Assembly: GCF_000092065.1 (NCBI RefSeq) | Contig: NC_009363.1 | Span: 62,001 to 126,000 of the forward strand | DNA from: Ostreococcus lucimarinus CCE9901 | Lineage: Eukaryota; Chlorophyta; Mamiellophyceae; Mamiellales; Bathycoccaceae | Reading direction: 5' to 3' | DNA: 64,000 nt | Part shown: one piece after another, positions 27,074-35,799 of the stretch | Numbering within the stretch: position 1 is the first letter of the stretch | How the letters are laid out: the number at the start of each line of letters is the position of its first letter | The notes under the pieces: generated by a model | What the model saw: only the letters and a program-made list of their open reading frames with translations | What the model was told of the DNA's origin: nothing | The model's database searches: none | Made by a program: the position numbers and the translations under genes

Positions 27074-29164
27074 TTAAAATCCATCTAGTCCGCGAGCAAA
27101 AGCTAAATCATCGAATTCGCGCGCGAGAGCGGCCACGGCGGTTCGGTCGATGCCGGGATTGCGGGAGAGCGTCGCGGCGAACGTGCGAGACGAGGACGAT
27201 TCCGCGAGACGGCGGACGGCGACGGCGGTGAGGTCACAGTCGGAGACGTCGAGCGTGTGCAAGTGAGGGAGATTGGGGAGAATATCGGTGATGGCGTCGA
27301 TGCCGTCATCGCCGATGTGGTTTCCGCGGAGGCTGAGGATCTCGAGGGGAGTAGGCGACGCGCCGGCGGCGGCGGCGGCGACGTCGAAGGCTTCGGTAAA
27401 ATCGTACGTGCCGCGCCATGAGATGACGTTCATGGACAGATCGCAACACTTTAGCATAGGAAAGTGACCATTTTGGAAGAGATTGGCCAGCGCTGGCATC
27501 GCCGAGTCGCCGATTCCGTTCGAACCAAGACGAAGAGTCTCGAGGCGACGCAGCGTTTTCAGCCCTCGAGGCGCTTCGCACAACCAAATCAATCCGTTAT
27601 CTCCTAGAGAACAACCACTCAGATCCAAGATCACGAGTGATTTCCCTATGGTTTCGAGATATGTAGAAAGCTCGGCCGCGCCGTTGGCGTCAAAACAATC
27701 GTTGCCGCTCAGATCGAGGTTTCGTAATTGTTCGCACCGCGCCACGAGTCTTGAAGCGACGTCGGCGCCGCCAATCGCGGACACGCCAACGTTCGCCAGA
27801 CGAAGCTCGCGCAAGCCAACAAATTCGATGTCACAGATTGATTTTATGCCTTCGTCGCCGATTGGGCAGAAGCTTACTTCGAAACATTCCAACTCGCGTG
27901 CGAGAGCGGGCGGAGGAAACCACGACTGTCGAAGCGCGACAATGGCTTGAGCGTTCAATCGGTCGCAACGGCTGAACTTTAAGCTCTTCAATCGACTGAC
28001 CCACGAGTTTGCAACGTTTCCACTCGAATTCGTCATCGCGTGCAAAATTTCCTCGTCGACATCCTCACCGATAATCTCCAAATCGCGCACGTCCGATTCG
28101 CAGAGAAAATCTCCCAAGGCGCGCCATCCGTCGACATCGAGCCAAGTTTCGCACAACTTCAACCTAATTAGCTTCACTCGTGACGCGTGTTTCGCAAACA
28201 CGTCGAGCAAACAACGAAGCGTGTCTTGATGTATTCTAAACGGCCCTTTCGCGTTAATCTCCAGACTCTCGATCGCGCCTCCGTGCGTCTCGAGTGTTGA
28301 ACACAAGTCATCAGCAAAGCGCTCCGTAAACGCGTCCGCGGGTGTGATCTTGAGCACGTTTAATTCAGCATCAAACCACTCACGAGCGCGTTTCGGCATT
28401 CTTGCTCGAATTTGCCCGCGCGCGCCGCACCCACCGCGTGTGATTTCGAACAAACAAGGTCGACCTTCCAACGATTCTTTGCGAGCGAGCTCGTCGAAAT
28501 CCGCCACGGGAATCAGCGTTGCGGTCCACCCACCGGCTACGATTGCCTCGTACAGCGCCCGATCCACGTGCGCCCAACGCGACACGTACGCGAGTAAAAG
28601 CATCCCATTATCACGCTCGAGCTTTGTGTGCACGACGTCTAACACATCGCGCGCCGATGCCTCGCTGTACACCACGTCGCTCGCGACGACGAGTGGAAAC
28701 GTTTTTCTCGCGAAATCATCTGCGTCCCCTCGCCCCCACTCCAGCGTCCCCGCCGTCGCGCTCCCGAGCGACGTCAATACATTGTCATCTACAAAGTTTC
28801 GATTCATCTCGATCGATCGCCGTAGATCGCTCGCGACGTCGGCGTTTCCGTCCGTCAGCGTCGTCTCGCGCGCGGCGCCGCTCAGCCAGCACAGCATCCC
28901 AGGCGTCCCCAGCCCCGCGCCGAGCTCGAGCACGCGCGAGCGCTCGACCACGATCGAGTATCCTTCGTCGCTGGCTAAATACGCGCAGAGCGCTGGGAGA
29001 GCGCGCCAGGCGACGCGTCCAGTCTCGTCGCACTCGGCGGTTGAAGTGTCTTCTGGAAAGAGTTTCGGACGCCGCGTGCGCACGCGCACGACTCCGCGAG
29101 GGGTTTTGAAGGCGTGCACGTCGACAATATCATCGTCGGCGCCGTCGGACGCGGTCGGGGTCAT
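27074..29164 (-). CDS. Methyltransferase-16 (METTL21/FAM86-type) fused to leucine-rich repeats
   Basis: A 696-residue protein with two parts. Residues 1-240 form a seven-beta-strand methyltransferase: the SAM-binding loop VLELGAGLGTPG at 78-89, TLTDGN as motif II and PLVVASDVVYSEAS as the D-V-V-Y motif that marks protein lysine methyltransferases of the METTL21/FAM86 group. From about 300 to the end there are ribonuclease-inhibitor-type leucine-rich repeats (LRNLDLSGNDCFDANG, LVILDLSGCSLGDNG, LETLRLGSNGIGDSA, LEILSLRGNHIGDDG, LHTLDVSDCDLT). The repeats probably dock the protein substrate. ATG 29164 is the first ATG of the frame. The substrate is unknown. Confidence 0.85.
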   Translation of the reverse strand: MTPTASDGADDDIVDVHAFKTPRGVVRVRTRRPKLFPEDTSTAECDETGRVAWRALPALCAYLASDEGYSIVVERSRVLELGAGLGTPGMLCWLSGAARETTLTDGNADVASDLRRSIEMNRNFVDDNVLTSLGSATAGTLEWGRGDADDFARKTFPLVVASDVVYSEASARDVLDVVHTKLERDNGMLLLAYVSRWAHVDRALYEAIVAGGWTATLIPVADFDELARKESLEGRPCLFEITRGGCGARGQIRARMPKRAREWFDAELNVLKITPADAFTERFADDLCSTLETHGGAIESLEINAKGPFRIHQDTLRCLLDVFAKHASRVKLIRLKLCETWLDVDGWRALGDFLCESDVRDLEIIGEDVDEEILHAMTNSSGNVANSWVSRLKSLKFSRCDRLNAQAIVALRQSWFPPPALARELECFEVSFCPIGDEGIKSICDIEFVGLRELRLANVGVSAIGGADVASRLVARCEQLRNLDLSGNDCFDANGAAELSTYLETIGKSLVILDLSGCSLGDNGLIWLCEAPRGLKTLRRLETLRLGSNGIGDSAMPALANLFQNGHFPMLKCCDLSMNVISWRGTYDFTEAFDVAAAAAGASPTPLEILSLRGNHIGDDGIDAITDILPNLPHLHTLDVSDCDLTAVAVRRLAESSSSRTFAATLSRNPGIDRTAVAALAREFDDLAFARGLDGF

Positions 29165-29309
29165 TTCTGTGCTGTCATGGAGTCGGCGCGGGAGGCGCGC
29201 TGTGCCTCGGCGGTTGGACGCTCGGCGGCGAGTGGCTACTCTACGTTTGTGATACAAAACTATCGCCTAAAATCTACGTGCGATCGTGAAAAAAGTGCGT
29301 CTGTGACGC

Positions 29310-30392
29310 TCATTCGAAACAAAACGGTAAGGTGATGACGGACTCGGCATCGCGAGCCGGAAATTTCAACTCCAACAGCGCGCTCGCGATGTCGAGCATG
29401 ATGGCGTCGCGAATGTCCGTCTCACTCGGGAGCTCGGGCAAAGGAATCGGCGTCAGGGTATCGCACGTCCATCGTAGATTGGTCACCGCACCATCTGGAG
29501 CTACGGTGAGCGCGGCGCAAACCATGCCGCTCGCTCGGGGAAGCTCGACGAGACGTCCGTACAGTTCCCCGAGCGCGCCCTCGAGCGTCGGCGACGCGTC
29601 CTCCTCCGTCAATGCGCCAGAAAACGACGGTTCGGGGTCTTTAAACCATCCGTGTAGTACCAACCTTCCGTGCCTCGGATCTTGAGTCCCGAAAACTTCA
29701 GTGACGCCGTGCGGTAGGCGCGGGTCGAACGCCACGAGACGCCCAAACGTCGGCGCGATGGTCTCCATGATTTGCGACCGCTCGACGACCTCGCCGGCGT
29801 CAAAATTCTTCCAATAATTCAATCGCTCGGGGCGCATTATTTGCGTTTCACCGCCCCTAAAATGTGCGCCGTACGACCCATCCTCCGCGTCGTTCTTTGT
29901 CAAACTGAGCACGAAGGCCCACGGTCCGTGCGGCACATCGGCGTGCAACTCTTGCCGCATCCCGTGCACGTAACACGACATCCACACCGGCGTGATCGCC
30001 GAGCATCCCAACTCTCTCCGTCCGTACTCCAACAGCGCCTTTTCCAACTCGCCGTACCGCTCGGCGCCGAAATAGTCCTCCGCGGGCGTTCGCAGCAGCG
30101 TGTACTGATTCGGCACGTGCCAGTAATCCCACACGAACCGCTCCGGATCCACGCGCAGCGGATCGCGCGTGCGTCCATCGTACACGGCGCGCAAATCGTT
30201 CGCGAAATCGCTCACGAAGCCATCGACGACGCGCCAGTGCGTCGGTTTTTCCGCGATTTCCACGTCGAACCCAGCGTCCGCGTCGTCCTCGTTCGTCGCC
30301 CTTCGCGTCCCGCGCGCGCGCCGCGAGCGACGGCGCGTGCGCACCGTCGTTCCCGACGCGCGCGCGCGCGCGACGCTCGACAGCGCCGACAT
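29310..30392 (-). CDS. 2-oxoglutarate/Fe(II)-dependent dioxygenase
   Basis: A 360-residue protein with the double-stranded beta-helix of 2OG-Fe(II) oxygenases. The iron ligands appear as H and D in QELHADVPHGPW, with FVLSLTK and the GGETQIM strand after them, and the distal His in DPRLPHGVTEV; the Arg for 2-oxoglutarate is likely in HGRLVLHGWF. The N-terminal 35 residues are Ser/Thr/Arg-rich without acids, suited to an organelle presequence. A C-terminal extension of about 100 residues is not part of the core. Substrate could be a protein residue or small molecule; I see nothing that decides. Confidence 0.8.
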   Translation of the reverse strand: MSALSSVARARASGTTVRTRRRSRRARGTRRATNEDDADAGFDVEIAEKPTHWRVVDGFVSDFANDLRAVYDGRTRDPLRVDPERFVWDYWHVPNQYTLLRTPAEDYFGAERYGELEKALLEYGRRELGCSAITPVWMSCYVHGMRQELHADVPHGPWAFVLSLTKNDAEDGSYGAHFRGGETQIMRPERLNYWKNFDAGEVVERSQIMETIAPTFGRLVAFDPRLPHGVTEVFGTQDPRHGRLVLHGWFKDPEPSFSGALTEEDASPTLEGALGELYGRLVELPRASGMVCAALTVAPDGAVTNLRWTCDTLTPIPLPELPSETDIRDAIMLDIASALLELKFPARDAESVITLPFCFE

Positions 30393-30489
30393 GCGCGCCG
30401 GCGTGCGCGGTTTCGTCGCGGTTTCGTCGATCCTTTACATCAATTCGCGACGCACCGCGCGGCGTCGCGTCGCGCGCCCGTCGCGCGCG

Positions 30490-31314
30490 ATGCCGCCCAA
30501 GGGAAAGACGAATCTCCTCGCCGCGCGCATCAAGCGCGTGATGCAAAAGGACGAGGACGTGGGAAAGATCGCCGGCCCGGCGCCGATCGTCATGGGCAAG
30601 GCGTTGGAATTATTCGTCAAGCAGCTCGTGACGACGGCGAACGACGTCGCGGTGCTGCACGGGAGCAAGACGGTGAACGGGAGTCACCTGAAGGGCGCGG
30701 TGGCGATGGTGCCCGAGGCGTTCGATTTTTTGAGCGACATCGTGGAGAAGGCGAAGGATTTGGGACCGCCGCCGGATCTGCGCGCGGTGGAGGCGGAACT
30801 CAAGGCGGCGGTGGGGGGGAAAGGGAAGAAACGAGGGAAAAAGGAAGCGCAGGGAAGCTTGGGGGACTTGGATTTCGGCGGTGGGTCGTTGGATGCGGAT
30901 GATGGAGAGGATGAGACGGCGTCCGCGAAGCGGAAATCAAAGGCGAAAACCAAGGCGAAGCCGAAAGCCAAAGGACGAGCGAAGAAGGTTAAGAAGGAGG
31001 AGGATTTCATCGACGACGATGACGAGGAGTTCGTGGATGAAATGAGTGAAACTGATGAAGAATTTGATGCCGATGCGCCCGTGGAGCCGAGGGAGAAGCC
31101 GACGCGCGCGAGGTCGTCTCGCGCGACTCCGAAGAAGTACGTGGACGATTTCGTCGACGAAGACGAAGAAGACGAGGAGGCGCCAGTGAATCCCAGCGCA
31201 AAGGTGAAGGAGGAGCCCGTCGGTAATTTAGGCTCGCTTGATGTTCCGTTCGCTGGTGGATCGCTCGCGGCGGCGGCGCCAGACGTGGGCGAAGACGAGG
31301 ACGATTACGACTAA
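30490..31314 (+). CDS. NC2-alpha / DRAP1, histone-fold repressor of TBP
   Basis: A 274-residue protein. Residues 10-90 form the CBF/NF-Y-type histone fold: ARIKRVMQKDEDVGKIA, APIVMGKALELFVKQLV and SKTVNGSHLKGAVAMV. It pairs with NC2-beta (DR1) to clamp TBP on DNA and block TFIIA/TFIIB entry. The rest is an alternation of Lys-rich and Asp/Glu-rich segments. ATG 30490 is chosen because it opens directly at the family N-terminus; the in-frame ATG at 30391 would add 33 odd residues and overlap the divergent oxygenase start. The two start codons are 97 bp apart. Confidence 0.9.
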   Translation: MPPKGKTNLLAARIKRVMQKDEDVGKIAGPAPIVMGKALELFVKQLVTTANDVAVLHGSKTVNGSHLKGAVAMVPEAFDFLSDIVEKAKDLGPPPDLRAVEAELKAAVGGKGKKRGKKEAQGSLGDLDFGGGSLDADDGEDETASAKRKSKAKTKAKPKAKGRAKKVKKEEDFIDDDDEEFVDEMSETDEEFDADAPVEPREKPTRARSSRATPKKYVDDFVDEDEEDEEAPVNPSAKVKEEPVGNLGSLDVPFAGGSLAAAAPDVGEDEDDYD

Positions 31315-31450
31315 TAAAGACTGGGCGCGACTAGCTCTAGCGACCGCGTGTGTACAATCATGTTGATTAAGAAATATGAATCTTCACTAGCGCTGGATAT
31401 GAAACAAGGAAAGATTCTAGCCGTATGTGCTGCGCAATTATGCTGCGAGC

Positions 31451-31488
31451 TGTGCGTGCGTGCGTGCGTGCGTGCGTGTGTGCGTGCT
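31451..31488. repeat. (TGCG)n microsatellite
   Basis: About nine copies of TGCG with one TGTG interruption, in the 3' intergenic region between NC2-alpha and the LAMMER kinase gene (31315-31506). Confidence 0.9.
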
Positions 31489-31506
31489 TTGGTGGGGCGC
31501 GAGCCC

Positions 31507-33228
31507 TCACGAGCGCGACTTCTCCAGACTCTTCGGTCGTAGTTGACTACCGTTGCGCGTGTTGATCTTCCAATCCATCTGATCGAGATTGACTGAAAAG
31601 AATGGGTGAGCCACCGCCTGATTCGACGTCAAGCGTCGCTTGGGGTCGAAATTGAGCAAGCGACTAATCAAATCGTAAAACAACTCTCGCGCCTCGCCCG
31701 CGAGCTGCTTGTCGATCAAGTTTCGAACGATGCCCGTTTTCCCGAGCGCGGCGTACGACTCGTTGTCAGTTTGATCATTTGGCCAATTCAACGATCCGTT
31801 GGTCGTGAAAAACTCGCTGTGCTTGTCCTTGGGCGCGCGTCTCGCGACGGCGACGGGGATGGCGCTTTCGAGGGCGTGTTGCATCATGGCCAAGTGCTCG
31901 AGGTTATCGTGGGTTTGAAATAACGCTTCACCCGTGAGAAGCTCGATCATTATGCATCCGATGGACCACATGTCGCACGGATACGACCAACCGAGGCCAA
32001 GAATGATTTCAGGGGCGCGGTAGTGTCGCGTCGATACTACGGCGCTGTGATGCCGTTCGACAAACGTCGTGCTCCCAAAATCAATCAAGCGAATCGTATG
32101 ATCGACTGGGACGCGATACGTGGCGTTTTCGAGGTACGAACTCGACATCAAGAGAATATTCTCGGGCTTCAAGTCCGTGTGCACGAGTCCGAGCGTGTGC
32201 AAGTATCGCACCGCTACGAGCGTCTGCTCGCAAAAGCTCTGCACCGTCTTCGGATGAAATGGCTTGTATCGATTCGATCGCAAAAAGTCATACAGACTCG
32301 GTCCGCACTTATCAAACACCATGCACACGTGTCCTTGATAATCGAACGCCCGCCTGAGCGCGATGCAATTGAACCGTTCGCCATCCCTCCGCGACGCGTC
32401 GCCCTCGGCGAGCGTCTTCAAGACTTCGATTTCCACCATCGCCGCGTCGCGATACTTTTGTACGTTTCGAATCACCTTGATCGCGCAGCGTCGCTCGGAT
32501 ATCGCGTCCCAGCATTCCAAAACCCTACCGAAAGTCCCCTCGCCGAGCAAAGAGATGATCTTGTACTCATTCGTCAGCGCGTCCCCGAGCGCGTATCGCA
32601 GGTGCCCATCGGCGTCGTTCGCTCGTCCCGCTCTCGCCCGCGTCGTCTTCTTTTCCATCTCCACGTTTCCCTCGATGTAAAACCGGGTCAGCTTGGTGCG
32701 TTTCGAGCGTGCATCGATCGTCGCCACCGCGGGCGGCGTATCTCCGTACGGCGTCCCCGTCATCGCGTCGCTCGACACCGTCGCCCCCCCCCGACGTCGC
32801 CTTATCTCCGACGCCTCCCGTCCCTCAAACAACACCTGCACCGCGCCCCCCTCCCCGCCCTCGCTCGACGTCGACGCCCCCGACGACGACTTCGACGATC
32901 GTCTCGAGCTCATCCCTCGCGTCGTCGTCGTCCCCGATCGCTTCCGTTTCCCTCCCTTCGTCGTCGGCGCCTTTTCCTCGCGTCCCGCGTCGTCCCGCGT
33001 CTCCATCGTCTTCCCCCCCTCTCCCATCGCGTTCGCCGTCTTCGCCCTCCGCCGCGCGCTCGCGCGCTTCCCGAGATCTCCCCCCATCGTCACCTCGCAC
33101 CCCGACGTCCCCGTCGTCGCGCTTCGCGTCGCCGTCGTCGATCGCGTCGCGCGTCCGCCGTCTCGAATCGCTCTCGCGTCGTCTCGAATCGCGCCTCCCG
33201 CGCGCGCGCGCCGCGTCGTCCCGCCCAT
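31507..33228 (-). CDS. LAMMER/CLK-family dual-specificity protein kinase
   Basis: A 573-residue kinase. Residues 1-200 are a low-complexity Arg/Ser/Gly-rich N-terminus. The kinase domain (about 215-550) has the GEGTFGRV P-loop, AIKVI lysine, HTDLKPEN catalytic loop, LIDFGS metal site and the STRHYRAPE activation segment of CMGC kinases. The name-giving motif occurs as EHLAMMQHALE. LAMMER kinases phosphorylate SR splicing factors; plant members are AFC1-3. This fits a genome that still has introns and a PRP5 helicase in the same window. Confidence 0.93.
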   Translation of the reverse strand: MGGTTRRARAGGAIRDDARAIRDGGRATRSTTATRSATTGTSGCEVTMGGDLGKRASARRRAKTANAMGEGGKTMETRDDAGREEKAPTTKGGKRKRSGTTTTRGMSSRRSSKSSSGASTSSEGGEGGAVQVLFEGREASEIRRRRGGATVSSDAMTGTPYGDTPPAVATIDARSKRTKLTRFYIEGNVEMEKKTTRARAGRANDADGHLRYALGDALTNEYKIISLLGEGTFGRVLECWDAISERRCAIKVIRNVQKYRDAAMVEIEVLKTLAEGDASRRDGERFNCIALRRAFDYQGHVCMVFDKCGPSLYDFLRSNRYKPFHPKTVQSFCEQTLVAVRYLHTLGLVHTDLKPENILLMSSSYLENATYRVPVDHTIRLIDFGSTTFVERHHSAVVSTRHYRAPEIILGLGWSYPCDMWSIGCIMIELLTGEALFQTHDNLEHLAMMQHALESAIPVAVARRAPKDKHSEFFTTNGSLNWPNDQTDNESYAALGKTGIVRNLIDKQLAGEARELFYDLISRLLNFDPKRRLTSNQAVAHPFFSVNLDQMDWKINTRNGSQLRPKSLEKSRS

Positions 33229-33658
33229 CGCGCCGCGGGCGTCCGCCGACGCGTCTCCGCCGTCGAGCGCGCGCGGTCGAGTCGCCCGCGCGTCGTCGCG
33301 CGCGTCGTCGTGCGCGGATAACGTCGACTAATCCAAAGCCGCGGTGCGGCGCGCGCGCGCCGTCGGGCGAATCCGCGTCCGCACTGTTTGCGCATACGCA
33401 TATGGCTCGATCGACGCGTCGATGGAAAAATCGCGATCGATCGACGACGCGAGGTTCGCGATCGATCGCGCGAAGTGGGTCGATCCGTCGATCGCGCCGT
33501 CGCGCGCGACGGTTCGCGTCGCCGAGGCTGACGCGCGGCCGCAGTGCGCGACGACGCGCGCTGCGATCGCTACTTTCGAGGGCTCGAGGTCGTTCGACGA
33601 GATCGCGCGAGCGAGCTGTCCCTCCTTCGCGTCCTCGCGTCCTCGCGACGACGCGACG
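33229..33658. other. Intergenic region, divergent promoter (430 bp)
   Basis: Between the LAMMER kinase and the secreted unknown. It holds many GATCGATCG and CGATCGAT palindromic words (for example 33435-33475) and no clear TATA box. The open frame of the downstream gene extends back through it to 33344, but codon use looks random, so I treat it as untranslated. Confidence 0.5.
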
Positions 33659-35047
33659 ATGCGACGACGACGACGCGCGCGCGCGGCGACGGCGATGGCG
33701 ATGGCGATGGCGATGGCGACGGCGACGGCGACGCGCGCGAGGGCGCTGGAGACGGACGCGGTGATGAGGGCGATCGACGAACGGGCGTTCGCGACGGAGG
33801 AGGGCGCGAGGCTGGCGTTCACGCACGACGTGGACGCCGAGCGGCGAGCGATCGACGCGAGCGGCGCGGGCGTGGACAGCGATGGGAAAGGGAACCCGGG
33901 AATGATTTACGCGCGCGTGTTCGACGGGAACGGCGCGTCGGGGTTTCGGTTGGGCGGGGAGGACGCGCTGTGCGTCGCGCTGAGAGCGCCGCCCGAGGCG
34001 AGGTATTTCTCCTTCGCGCCGTACGTGTACAGGCGGGGCGCGCGCGTGGTGTCGGCGCAGGCGGGACATTCGATCAATAACGCGAACGCGAAGCGCGACG
34101 GTGATGTGTTGATCTTCGTGGCGACGCACTCGCGCGAGACGTTCGAGGCGATGAGGACGGCGTTCGGCGACGCGGGATACGACGAGGGCGCGGTGAATTT
34201 AGTGCCGCTCTTTGACGATGTGCGCTACGGCGGCGGGTTCGGAGATTTCGGAGATTTGCTCTCGATTTCGTTTCGCGTCGCGTTTTGGCCGTCGCGTTTG
34301 AACGCGACCGGCGAGGACGCCCTCGGTGAGTGGTCGCGATTGGAATGGCCGGCGTTTTTCGCTCGGCGCGCGAGCTCCGGCGCCGCGCGCGGCGGGTCGA
34401 CGGTTTCGCAAGCGTTACCGACGCCGACGCTGAATCTCACCGTCGAGGTCGATAAACAGCATGAATCATCGACGATCGTGGCGCCGGTTGTGGTCGTTGA
34501 TGGCGCCGCGCGCGTCGGGTCGACGACGCTCGTCGTCATGCCCGTCGACCACGCGCGATGCAGGCGAGACCCGTTCTACTCGCCCTGGTCCACCGCCGGC
34601 GTCAGCGTACGCTCGGCGTGTTTCGGCGCGACGACCGACGCGTTGTACTCGATCTCTCGAGACTTCATGCGCGTCGCGTCGCTTCGTCAATTTCTCATCG
34701 TCGTCAGAGGTCGCGACGTCGTCTCTCGCGGACGCGCCGCGTTCACCACCATCGCTTTATACGCGACGGGCGGGCCGATATCATCCTTCGCGAGCGCGCG
34801 AGACGTCCGCGTTCTCGCCGCCGTCGACGACCGCGCCTTCATCGTGGACGAGCGTTCATCGCTCTTCGCCGTCGCCTTCGGCTCTTCGCTCGCCGCGTGC
34901 GCGCGCGTCGCCGTTCCCTGCGTCGTCGCCGCTTCGCCTCCCGCGCGTTCGACGTTATTCGTCGTGTGTCGCGACTACTTGAATCCTCGCACCGCCACCG
35001 CGCCGGCGAGCAGACCCGCGCTCGTCGTCGACGCCTTCGCGTTGTGA
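33659..35047 (+). CDS. Secreted or lumenal protein of unknown function
   Basis: A 462-residue protein that I do not recognise. From ATG 33659 it starts with five arginines and an Ala/Met/Thr-rich stretch (AMAMAMAMATATATRARA, coded by a repeated GGCGAT unit) which could act as a signal peptide. The mature part has a strand-rich segment (RYFSFAPYVYRRG, ISFRVAFWPSRLN, SLRQFLIVVRGRDVV) with few cysteines and no membrane helix. An earlier in-frame ATG at 33344 would add 105 Arg-rich residues and is less likely. Similar YFSF..Y.. segments occur in hypothetical proteins of other organisms, but no function follows. Confidence 0.6.
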   Translation: MRRRRRARAATAMAMAMAMATATATRARALETDAVMRAIDERAFATEEGARLAFTHDVDAERRAIDASGAGVDSDGKGNPGMIYARVFDGNGASGFRLGGEDALCVALRAPPEARYFSFAPYVYRRGARVVSAQAGHSINNANAKRDGDVLIFVATHSRETFEAMRTAFGDAGYDEGAVNLVPLFDDVRYGGGFGDFGDLLSISFRVAFWPSRLNATGEDALGEWSRLEWPAFFARRASSGAARGGSTVSQALPTPTLNLTVEVDKQHESSTIVAPVVVVDGAARVGSTTLVVMPVDHARCRRDPFYSPWSTAGVSVRSACFGATTDALYSISRDFMRVASLRQFLIVVRGRDVVSRGRAAFTTIALYATGGPISSFASARDVRVLAAVDDRAFIVDERSSLFAVAFGSSLAACARVAVPCVVAASPPARSTLFVVCRDYLNPRTATAPASRPALVVDAFAL

Positions 35048-35114
35048 CGCTCGATACCGGCCAAAATCACATCCGACATCGCGGAATCGCGGCGCTCGCG
35101 ACGTCGTCGTCCTT

Positions 35115-35221
35115 CGCCTCGGCGCGCTCGCGTCCAAATGTTTATGTTTTGCCCGCGTGTTTGTCGCCTCGGCGCGCTCGCGTCCAAATGTTTATGTCTT
35201 CCAAATGTTTATGTTTTGCCC
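35115..35221. repeat. Tandem promoter repeat upstream of zf-HIT
   Basis: A 33-bp unit at 35115-35147 recurs at 35165-35197, 50 bp further on. A 22-bp part of it (35133-35154) recurs again at 35200-35221. The shared core ends in AAATGTTTATG, AT-rich for this genome. Confidence 0.9.
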
Positions 35222-35248
35222 ACGCCTCGGCGTTCCGCACACTCTCGC

Positions 35249-35780
35249 ATGCCATCCGCCGCGCCCTGCGTCGCGTGCGCCGCGGAGACCTCATCGTACA
35301 AGTGTCCGACGTGTCGTTCGCCCTATTGCTCGGTCGCGTGCTACAAATCGCACAGGGGTGCGCCCGCGACGCGCGTTCGCGTCGACCGATTGCGCGCGAC
35401 GAATGCGACTTAAAACGACGACGGCGCGCTTTCAGACTGACGATGAACGACGCGCGCGCGCGATAGAGACGACGTGCGAACCGGTGCGCGCGTCGACCGC
35501 GCCCGCGGTCGCGGAACGCGCGAACGAGACGAGGGAACAGCCGTCTCGCGCGTTCGAGGAAGATTCCGAAGACGAACTCGGGACGCGGGCGCGTCGCGAG
35601 GATCTGCAACGCGTCGCCGACGACGCGAGCGTGCGAGAAAAGCTGCGAAGCGAGCGATTGCGAGAGATAATACGAGCGATCGACGCGGCGAAGGACGGTG
35701 AGAAGGCGCTGGCGAAGGCGAGGGAGGATCCAGAGTTCAGGGCGTTTACGGAGGACGCGCTGAGTCTGTTCGAGCGGTGA
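35249..35780 (+). CDS. zf-HIT zinc-finger protein, two exons
   Basis: A 140-residue protein from exons 35249-35357 and 35467-35780 over a 109-bp intron (GTGCGC donor, ACTGAC branch motif, ATAG acceptor). The join restores the HIT finger: C-x2-C at CVAC, CPTC, CSVAC, then the sequence CYKSHRETTC with His and last Cys in place, where the Glu codon is split by the intron. The C-terminal half is acidic with a helix ending in AFTEDALSLF. HIT-finger proteins such as ZNHIT3 act in snoRNP and chromatin-remodelling complex assembly. It ends only 19 bp before the VPS50 ATG. Confidence 0.85.
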
Positions 35781-35799
35781 GCGCTCGCTGGTGAGGATC

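Noticed and set aside
30169-30489. Upstream extension of the NC2-alpha frame
   Set aside because: It overlaps the divergent oxygenase gene; the family N-terminus begins at 30490.
31451-31488. Repeated units that could suggest a CRISPR-like array
   Set aside because: Simple tetranucleotide repeat without spacers, in a eukaryotic genome.
32023-33321. Plus-strand frame of 432 codons opposite the LAMMER kinase
   Set aside because: Antisense of a clear kinase domain; no motif of its own.
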